34,991 nucleotides of DNA. It comes from Candidatus Aquidulcis sp. (GTDB lineage Bacteria; Chloroflexota; Anaerolineae; Anaerolineales; UBA4823). Location of the stretch: positions 1-34,991 of the forward strand of contig DYIZ01000020.1 in the NCBI GenBank assembly GCA_020723385.1, in the 5' to 3' direction. The position numbers were made by a program, and so were the translations under genes. The notes under the pieces were generated by a model, which did not search any database, was not told where the DNA came from, and was given only the letters and a program-made list of their open reading frames with translations. Shown here piece by piece: positions 29,832 to 34,991 of the stretch; position 1 is the stretch's first letter; every line of letters starts with the position of its first letter.

Positions 29832-31013
29832 TTATTTCTCAGGCGCGCCGGCTCGAATCCAGGCAATGACAGCTTGTAATTCTTCGGGCGTTAACTGGCC
29901 GGGATGCCCGCCTTGGCTCTGGATTTGCACCAGAACGCTGGTATCCGGGTTGTTCGGCGCGATCGCCGGGCCAGTTTTGCCACCTTTCAGCGCATCCGCG
30001 TAGGTTGCCAGCGTCAGCCCACCGACTTTGGTCACGCCATGACAGGCGCCGCACCGATTGCGGAACAAAGCCGTGTATTTCCCATCCCAGGTGTCAGCGC
30101 CTACCGGGCGGTTAGGATCCAGCGTTGGGGTGACGGTGGGCGTGGGGCGCGGCGTGGGGGTGATGGGCACGAAGACTTCGGCGGTTTCGGCGCGCGGGAT
30201 GGTGGTCAGCGCAGTATTCTCGATGGTCAAAAATTGCACCAGCCCGAAACTCAGCACGCCGGTAATGACGAGCGCCACGGGGAAGTAAATGATCTGTCTG
30301 CGGCGCAGCACCTGCGGTGGGATGGGCTGGGGCACGCTCGATTCGATCTCGGCCAACTCAGCCGGATGCTCGTGTTCCATCTCCTCACGCGTCATTTTGC
30401 CGGTGAACATGCTTTTGTTGAGATGTTTGATGTGGACGCTGTAGAAGTGCCACAGGATGATCGCCAGCACTGCCAGGATGGCCTCGCCCCCGTGGGCTGC
30501 TTTGGCCGCCGGGATAGCCTCGCCCGGCAGGAGACGCGTGGTAGAGATGGGGTTCCACATCATAAAGCCGGTGATCGCCATCACGACTGTGCCCCAAACC
30601 AGAGCGAAGTATTCCATCTTCTCGACATAGGAATAGCGCCCATAGTAGGCGCGGTGTTTGCGCAGGCCAACGTAGTAGGCCACATCTTCGAGCAGATGTT
30701 TGAAATCGTCAATCCAGGGCGCCATGCTCAGTTTTACCCGCAGCACGAGCACGCGATACAGCACATCCAGAACATGATAGATGCCGACCGCCATGAGCAC
30801 AATAGCCGCGATATGGTGAATCTGTCGGGTGGACTCGATCCCCCCCAACAGGCGCAAGATGAACAGGCTGATCGGCGAGTCGATGAATTTTTGGATCAAA
30901 CCGGTCACACCCAGAGTGGTGAACGATAGGATCAGCAGGGCGTGTCCGATGCGCTGGAAAATGTCGAAGCGCACGTAGGTTTTTTCCGGCGAGGTAACGG
31001 ATTTTTCAGTCAT
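29832..31013 (-). CDS. Cytochrome b fused to a C-terminal monoheme cytochrome c
   Basis: This is a 393-residue protein. Residues about 15-215 form a formate-dehydrogenase-gamma or b561-like membrane domain with histidine-bearing helices (RIGHALLILSF, QIHHIAAIVLM, WHFYSVHIKHLNKSMFTG). A fifth segment (about 240-260) leads through a Pro/Thr-rich linker (TPTPRPTPTVTPTLDPN) to a cytochrome c domain with CGACH near 317. The distal Met expected in class I cytochromes c is missing: the site reads HPGQLTPEEL. The b domain is a paralogue of the protein encoded at 32598-33341, which lacks the c domain. The GAGGAGG ribosome site and ATG lie in an 8-nt overlap (ATGACTGA) with the nonaheme gene. It likely links quinones to the nonaheme protein. 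Confidence 0.9.
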   Translation of the reverse strand: MTEKSVTSPEKTYVRFDIFQRIGHALLILSFTTLGVTGLIQKFIDSPISLFILRLLGGIESTRQIHHIAAIVLMAVGIYHVLDVLYRVLVLRVKLSMAPWIDDFKHLLEDVAYYVGLRKHRAYYGRYSYVEKMEYFALVWGTVVMAITGFMMWNPISTTRLLPGEAIPAAKAAHGGEAILAVLAIILWHFYSVHIKHLNKSMFTGKMTREEMEHEHPAELAEIESSVPQPIPPQVLRRRQIIYFPVALVITGVLSFGLVQFLTIENTALTTIPRAETAEVFVPITPTPRPTPTVTPTLDPNRPVGADTWDGKYTALFRNRCGACHGVTKVGGLTLATYADALKGGKTGPAIAPNNPDTSVLVQIQSQGGHPGQLTPEELQAVIAWIRAGAPEK

Positions 31014-32598
31014 CGGTCACCTCCTCATCGGATTGAGGGGCTTCTGGCGGTGTGTTTTCACCGGTTGTAGGTGCTTCCTCGGTTTCTGCCGTTTCTTCGC
31101 CGGGTTCGAGAGATTCTGAAGATGTGCTCTCGCCGGTTGTCGGTGACTCAACGGGTTCGGATTCCGCCGTCTCCTCAACGTTCTCAGTGACTTCTGGGGC
31201 AATGGCCTCGCCGGCGGCTGGCGGCTCGACGGGTTTTGCCTCCTCCCCGGTTTCTAGCAACTCCTCGACTGCTGGAGCGGTCTCCATTGTTTCCTCGCTC
31301 GTCACTGGTGGCTGATCGCTGACTGCTGACCGCTGAGCGCTGACTGCTGGCTGCTTCCGAAACCGGTTGATCATCAAGCGCATGAAATCCAACGCCACCA
31401 GCACGGCCATCCCGCCCAGCACACCGGGGATGAAGAATTTGTAGAACAGGTTGACGTAATACACTACGGGGTATTTCTCGGGCGAGGGAATATAGTGTGA
31501 CAGCCAGGCGGTGGGGAAGTCGGCGGTAGCGTCGGGATGGCACACCTGGCAGCGTTTCAATAAGTTTTCTTTGACCTGTAACCCCTTCTGTGGATCGTCG
31601 GGGCGGGTGATGTCGTGGACGCCGTGACAATCGTAGCATACGGGTTTGTTGGTCTCGGCATCGGGCGACTCTTTCTCGAACATGACCACCGTCGTGCCGT
31701 GGAAATCGGAAACATAGGTGCTCAGAACCTGGGTGGAAATGTTATATTTACCCATCCGTTGGGGATCGGTGTGGCACCTGGCGCAAATATTGGGCGACTT
31801 AAGGCGAAAAGCTGCGGTGGTGGGGTCTTCTATGCTGTGAACCCCGTGGCAGTCAATGCAGGTAGGCACGTCGGGGTTGCCTTCTCCAACGAGCGCCTCG
31901 CCGTGGACGCTGGTGAGGTATTTTTCGTAGATGGTGTTGTGACATTGGGCGCAGGTCTGCGGGATCCACTGGCGTGCTTCCGGTAACAACGCATGGGTTA
32001 CAGGATCGGTGAGCTGCTGGACGTTGTGGGCTGTGTGGCAATCGGTGCAGACCGCGGCCTCGCGCTCCCCCCGCGCCTGGGCCGCCTGGTGGACGCTGTC
32101 TTTGACGCTCTCAGCCTCGCCGGCATGGCAGCGGGCGCATACCTGGTTCAATTGGAGAGTCACATCGCGCAAGTCGGCGGCAGAGAAAGCCGGGTGAGGA
32201 AACTCGCCAACGGTGGTATGACATTGAACGCAGGCATAGCCTTTTTGCCCGTGGATGGAACCCGCGTGAGCCAGCGGGTCCACAAACAGGTCGAGGGTAT
32301 CGCCGTTGTCGAGCGTCAGGCTCTGCCCTGGCAGGCCGTGGCATCCCAGGCAGTAGTCATCTCCGATAGACATTGGCGACATGGGGGTGGGAGATGCCGC
32401 CTGCGATTGCGGGGCGGCCGCAGTGGGCATTGCCAGCGCCAGCCCGGCGACCAGCAGCAAAGCGGCCATTACCAACCCGATCAAGAAGTGTCTCAGTAGA
32501 TCACAATTTGCTCCCACCGGATGACGCGGTTGCGAGCAACCGACATCCGGCGGCTTAAGCGTGGACTTTCGTCCACTCAAAGCGAAAAAGTGGGGCAT
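31006..32598 (-). CDS. Nonaheme c-type cytochrome 2, with acidic C-terminal tail
   Basis: This is a 530-residue protein. There are nine CxxCH motifs from CLGCH (C83) to CQVCH, in the same order and with the same GVH-type followers as the paralogue at 33338-34453. A membrane segment near 385-408 follows. Residues 8-35 are read from a family A palindromic element (32494-32576) placed between the start and the signal helix. Residues about 416-430 are read from a heptameric repeat (31311-31352). The last 100 residues form a Glu/Thr/Pro-rich acidic tail with repeated PTTGE words that the paralogue lacks. ATG 32598 has AGGAGG nine bases upstream and shares one base with the preceding stop (TAATG), so this start is well supported despite the odd N-terminus. 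Confidence 0.88.
   Translation of the reverse strand: MPHFFALSGRKSTLKPPDVGCSQPRHPVGANCDLLRHFLIGLVMAALLLVAGLALAMPTAAAPQSQAASPTPMSPMSIGDDYCLGCHGLPGQSLTLDNGDTLDLFVDPLAHAGSIHGQKGYACVQCHTTVGEFPHPAFSAADLRDVTLQLNQVCARCHAGEAESVKDSVHQAAQARGEREAAVCTDCHTAHNVQQLTDPVTHALLPEARQWIPQTCAQCHNTIYEKYLTSVHGEALVGEGNPDVPTCIDCHGVHSIEDPTTAAFRLKSPNICARCHTDPQRMGKYNISTQVLSTYVSDFHGTTVVMFEKESPDAETNKPVCYDCHGVHDITRPDDPQKGLQVKENLLKRCQVCHPDATADFPTAWLSHYIPSPEKYPVVYYVNLFYKFFIPGVLGGMAVLVALDFMRLMINRFRKQPAVSAQRSAVSDQPPVTSEETMETAPAVEELLETGEEAKPVEPPAAGEAIAPEVTENVEETAESEPVESPTTGESTSSESLEPGEETAETEEAPTTGENTPPEAPQSDEEVTDD
31311..31352. repeat. Six heptamers GCTGANC inside the nonaheme cytochrome 2 gene
   Basis: The six 7-nt units are GCTGATC, GCTGACT, GCTGACC, GCTGAGC, GCTGACT and GCTGGCT. 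Because 7 is not a multiple of 3, three units give a seven-residue period, seen as AVSAQRS then AVSDQPP. The same heptamer family lies at 2301-2328 before recJ. Confidence 0.75.
32494..32576 (-). repeat. Palindromic repeat, family A copy 2 (inside a coding region)
   Basis: Read on the minus strand it contains GTGGACGAAAGTCCAC, a stem CCGCCGGATG with CATCCGGTGG that carries an inner CGGTTG-CAACCG hairpin, and the tail GGGAGCAAATTGTGATCTACTG in pieces matching copy 1 at 1130-1190. The stem is longer than in copy 1. It has no stop in the reading frame used by the nonaheme cytochrome 2. Confidence 0.75.
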
Positions 32599-33341
32599 TA
32601 CTGGCTGCCTCCTGTGGGGGCGTCGCCGGATTTTTCACCGGTCAGGCGCTCGTGTTCTTTGGCGTGATAGGCGCGCATCTCGTTCTCGCTCAACCGCCCG
32701 GTGAAGATGCTGAGATTCAACCGCTCGATGTGAACGTGGTAGAAGTGAAAGATCACCACGAACACCACGCCAACGATAGCTTCTGTACTGTGGGCCAGCT
32801 TGGCCGCCGGGATGATGCTGCCCGGCAGGAAGCGGGTGAAGAACTCCGGGAACCAGATGATCAGCCCGCTGACGAGCATGATGCCGATATTGAAGACGAT
32901 GAACCAATAGGTAAATTTCTGCTCGAAGTTGAACTTGCCAAAGGCTGGCTTGGTTTTGCGCAGGAAGAGCAGGTAGAGTACCATCTGCCCGGCGTCGCGC
33001 ACATCCTGCCCGGTGGGGAGCATATCCCCCGGCAGCCTGCGCCGCGACAGCAGCCATAAAGCTCTGCCGACGTGGAAGGCCACTTCGAGTATGAGCACGA
33101 TGGCGGCGAGGTAGTGGAACCCTTGCACCATCCCTAGCCGCTCAGGCGTGGCGAGTATTTGTTGGCTCCACTCGGCGGCGCGGTATTTTTGGGGCAGCCC
33201 GGTCAACACCAGCACCGCCACGCTCAGGAACAGAATCAGGTGTTCCCAGCGCTGCCCGGCAGTGAAGCGCTTGAAGAGGCGTTCGATATGGATACCCTGG
33301 GCAGCAGATGATGCGGCTTTTTTCTGGTTTTTGGCGCTCAT
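32598..33341 (-). CDS. Cytochrome b (formate dehydrogenase gamma / b561-like) subunit
   Basis: This is a 247-residue protein with four to five membrane segments. Histidine-bearing helices include RWEHLILFLSVAVL, GFHYLAAIVLILEVAFHVGR and VIFHFYHVHIERLNLSIFTG. These are typical of di-haem quinone-linked cytochromes b. It is the partner-type paralogue of the b domain at 29832-31013. ATG 33341 has GGAGGA upstream and overlaps the preceding nonaheme gene stop by 4 nt (ATGA); the longer open frame upstream is out-of-frame shadow of that gene. It should move electrons between menaquinone and the nonaheme cytochrome encoded just before it; the direction is unknown. Confidence 0.92.
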   Translation of the reverse strand: MSAKNQKKAASSAAQGIHIERLFKRFTAGQRWEHLILFLSVAVLVLTGLPQKYRAAEWSQQILATPERLGMVQGFHYLAAIVLILEVAFHVGRALWLLSRRRLPGDMLPTGQDVRDAGQMVLYLLFLRKTKPAFGKFNFEQKFTYWFIVFNIGIMLVSGLIIWFPEFFTRFLPGSIIPAAKLAHSTEAIVGVVFVVIFHFYHVHIERLNLSIFTGRLSENEMRAYHAKEHERLTGEKSGDAPTGGSQ

Positions 33342-34453
33342 GGCAGGTTCCTCCGGATGCGGTCCACAGTAGCCCGGATGATTTGCAAAACCACATACAG
33401 GATGGACGCCCACAGCACCACCGGCGCGAAGGAGGCGTAAAACGCCTGGGTATAGAAAACGAACGGGGTGCGCTTCAGGCTGACTTCGTTGTGGCCTGTC
33501 CAGGCTGCTGTCCAGTTCGACCCGGCGGCGGGGTGGCATGTGTGGCAGGTCGCCAGCAGGTTTGCCGGGTTGACGTGCGAGGCCGGGTCGCTGGTTTTGC
33601 GGATGTCGTGGACGCCGTGGCAATCGGTGCAGACCGCGCTGTCGTGCCAGATCGTTGGCCAGCGGGATTTGTAAACGGCCACGTCCACGCCATGCCATGA
33701 GAGCTGGTAGATGTCATAGACGTTGGCCGGCAAGCCGTATTTGTCCATCAATTGCTGGTCGGCGTGGCAGCCGGCGCACAGCTCCGGGGTTTGCACGCGG
33801 AATTGGGCTGTGCGCGGATCCTGAATATTGTGGACGCCGTGGCAATCGGTGCAAACCGGCACGTCGGGGTTGTCGTCGCCGAGCAATGCCGCGCCGTGAA
33901 CGCTCTCTTTGTACGCTTCGACGATGGCGTTGTGACACTGCCCACAGGTTTCGGAGATGTGGGCGCGCGGCTCGTTGGGCGGGCGAACATCGTGCGCCCC
34001 GTGGCAGTCGGTACACACGGGAGCGTTCAGGTTGCCCTCGCCAGCCACCGTTGCGTGAACGCTGTCGAGCGTTTTCTCGTAATTGCCGGGGTGACATTTC
34101 TGGCAGGCCAGGTACAAATCCCGGCTAAATTCGCGCCGGGTTTGGGCCGCGACCTCCGGGTGTGGGTAGGTGGTGATGCCGGTGTGACAGGCTTCGCATT
34201 CGATGCCGGCATGGCTGTGAATGGACTGCGCCAGTGTGTCAGGTGAAAGATACAGCGGCAAAGTCTCACCGCTCGGCAATGTGCGGGATAACTGTGGATC
34301 ATTCCCGTGGCAAGACAGGCAGTATTTCTCGGTCTCCTGCCTGGATACAGTGTCGGCGCGGGCGGGCGCCGCTGGGGAGAGGCAAATCAGCAGAGTGATC
34401 GCGCCCCCCAGGATCAACGCCGGCCAAAGCCAACTGATATCTGGCTTAGTCAT
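33338..34453 (-). CDS. Nonaheme c-type cytochrome 1, membrane anchored
   Basis: This is a 371-residue protein. A signal peptide (about 1-33, ending ARA) is followed by nine CxxCH motifs: CLSCH (C45), CEACH, CQKCH, CTDCH, CGQCH, CTDCH, CAGCH, CTDCH, CHTCH. Repeated SVHG and CHGVH words supply extra histidine ligands. A C-terminal membrane segment (about 335-358) and a short basic tail end the protein. The motif order matches nonaheme cytochrome 2, so the two cytochrome c/b pairs arose by duplication. The start overlaps the small membrane protein gene by 8 nt (ATGACTAA). It resembles NrfB/NapC-type and multihaem 'doubled CXXCH' proteins in general, without a close named match I can claim. Confidence 0.9.
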   Translation of the reverse strand: MTKPDISWLWPALILGGAITLLICLSPAAPARADTVSRQETEKYCLSCHGNDPQLSRTLPSGETLPLYLSPDTLAQSIHSHAGIECEACHTGITTYPHPEVAAQTRREFSRDLYLACQKCHPGNYEKTLDSVHATVAGEGNLNAPVCTDCHGAHDVRPPNEPRAHISETCGQCHNAIVEAYKESVHGAALLGDDNPDVPVCTDCHGVHNIQDPRTAQFRVQTPELCAGCHADQQLMDKYGLPANVYDIYQLSWHGVDVAVYKSRWPTIWHDSAVCTDCHGVHDIRKTSDPASHVNPANLLATCHTCHPAAGSNWTAAWTGHNEVSLKRTPFVFYTQAFYASFAPVVLWASILYVVLQIIRATVDRIRRNLP

Positions 34454-34637
34454 GGGTCAACCCTCCTTCCCCCGGAGTATGGTGATTCTCAGCGCCTGCT
34501 GTCTCTTCGGGCGTTTTTGCCACAAGCCCCAGCCGGCGCAATAGATAAGAAATGCCAAATAAAACCAACAGGGGGACGAGACACCTTGCGATAAACAACA
34601 AGGTGACGATGATGGGATTGGTGCTGATGTCATCCAT
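34446..34637 (-). CDS. Small single-TM protein, first gene of the nonaheme operon
   Basis: This is a 63-residue protein. A hydrophobic segment (about 10-32) is followed by a short basic patch (LLRRLGL) and a hydrophilic His/Glu-rich tail (ENHHTPGEGG). GGAGGA lies eight bases before ATG 34637; two in-frame ATGs further upstream lack a ribosome site. It overlaps nonaheme gene 1 by 8 nt and is thus translated together with it. It may be a small accessory subunit of the cytochrome complex; no family was recognised. Confidence 0.65.
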   Translation of the reverse strand: MDDISTNPIIVTLLFIARCLVPLLVLFGISYLLRRLGLVAKTPEETAGAENHHTPGEGGLTHD

Positions 34638-34766
34638 AGCGGCTATCCTCCGCATAATAAACCCACGAGAATGCACCATACGCAGACCCTAAAGGTTTTT
34701 AATGCAAAACAGGGCGCTGATTTGGCAATAACCTCGTTGCTTGAAATGTTTTGCCGTTGGCCAAAG

Positions 34767-34782
34767 ATAACCTATTGGGTAT
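34767..34782. promoter_or_regulatory. Dyad upstream of the nonaheme operon, candidate regulator site
   Basis: ATAACCTATTGGGTAT is nearly palindromic (12 of 16 positions) and lies about 130 nt before the first operon start. It resembles TAACC-TAT-GGTTA at 27080-27092 before the decaheme gene. NarL-class regulators bind TACCCAT-like half-sites, and a TACCC half-site is present here on the minus strand. I see no clear -10/-35 pair in 34638-34910. Confidence 0.35.
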
Positions 34783-34837
34783 CGGCTAGAAGAACCTAAA
34801 CCAGTATACCGAATTTCGCCCAAACCTTCAAACGATT

Positions 34838-34871
34838 GCGAAGCATGGCCGGGCCAGGAGCCATGCTTCGC
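34838..34871 (-). terminator. Hairpin after the gene entering from the right edge
   Basis: Perfect 12-bp arms GCGAAGCATGGC (34838-34849) and GCCATGCTTCGC (34860-34871) enclose a 10-nt loop, 40 nt past the minus-strand stop at 34911. A smaller palindrome GGTCTACC-AGT-GGTAGACC lies at 34888-34906. The T-tract is poor (CAATCGTTTG), so terminator function is plausible only. Confidence 0.5.
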
Positions 34872-34910
34872 GGTTACGGAGCTGTTTGGTCTACCAGTGG
34901 TAGACCGGAA

Positions 34911-34991
34911 TCAATGACCCTGGTTGTTATTGAACAATGGCAAGAACCGCACGCCGAGGGTGATCATCATCAGCGCGTAACCAATAATCCC
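34911..34991 (-). CDS. C-terminal 26 residues of a membrane protein (gene runs off the right edge)
   Basis: The minus strand is open from the window edge to TGA at 34913-34911. It reads a hydrophobic helix (GYALMMITLGVRFLPLF) and a short polar end (NNNQGH). The frame, helix character and following hairpin support a real gene end. The family cannot be told from this fragment. It is probably transcribed in the same direction as, but separately from, the nonaheme operon. Confidence 0.55.
   Translation of the reverse strand, partial: GIIGYALMMITLGVRFLPLFNNNQGH

Noticed and set aside
31311-31352. CRISPR-like array from regularly repeated units
   Set aside because: The units are 7 nt with no spacers; no cas genes are nearby. 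The Fe-S nuclease at 1240 was considered as Cas4 and rejected for the same reason.
33342-33698. Extended N-terminus for the cytochrome b at 32598-33341
   Set aside because: It is an out-of-frame reading of the nonaheme cytochrome 1 gene; GGAGGA before 33341 and the ATGA overlap fix the start.

Overview
The window is a GC-rich (roughly 60 percent) bacterial chromosome segment. Its best fit is a filamentous or anaerobic Chloroflexota (Anaerolineae-like) genome. This is inferred from a soluble-adenylyl-cyclase-like protein with TPR repeats, a DUF2202 protein, YeeE/YedE transporters, many multiheme cytochromes and a high load of short palindromic intergenic repeats. No rRNA or tRNA gene was seen, so the taxonomy is not proven. 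The window opens inside one gene (a UvrD-type helicase) and closes inside another (26 C-terminal residues of a membrane protein on the minus strand).

Left part (1-14019). DNA repair genes come first on the plus strand: a helicase C-terminus, a PD-(D/E)XK nuclease with a four-cysteine iron-sulfur signature, and RecJ. An unknown membrane protein follows on the minus strand. Next comes a cyclic-nucleotide signalling neighbourhood: a histidine kinase with an N-terminal cNMP-binding domain, a small membrane protein, a cNMP-binding coiled-coil protein, and a 1340-residue two-domain cyclase/ATPase/TPR protein. A fatty-acid-hydroxylase-family protein ends the plus-strand block. The gaps here are packed with repeats, two MITE-like elements and a remnant of a group II intron (domains V and VI).

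Middle (14039-24540, all minus strand). An XRE-cupin regulator, a triheme cytochrome and a NifX-like protein form one unit with a near-consensus promoter and an intrinsic terminator. A duplicated DUF4405 membrane protein is followed by a DUF2202 protein. A putative sulfur-oxyanion operon runs ArsR regulator, octaheme tetrathionate reductase family cytochrome, heptaheme cytochrome fused to cytochrome b, YeeE/YedE, then YeeE/YedE fused to a rhodanese-like domain that lacks its cysteine.

Right part (24541-34991, minus strand). There is a decaheme lipoprotein built from two copies of a pentaheme module, and a small membrane protein. A tightly overlapping operon follows, running from about 34640 down to 27698: a 63-residue membrane protein, nonaheme cytochrome 1, cytochrome b 1, nonaheme cytochrome 2, a cytochrome b fused to monoheme cytochrome c, a 7TM NarX/LiaS-class histidine kinase and a NarL-class response regulator. 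Overlaps of 1, 4 and 8 nt indicate translational coupling. In total I count 47 CxxCH haem motifs in seven proteins, so this is an extracytoplasmic electron-transfer island with its own sensors.

The most unusual feature is that several short palindromic or heptameric repeat families occur both between genes and inside reading frames. They supply internal peptides (nuclease gene), C-termini (RecJ, cyclase, heptaheme cytochrome) and both extensions that distinguish nonaheme cytochrome 2 from its paralogue.
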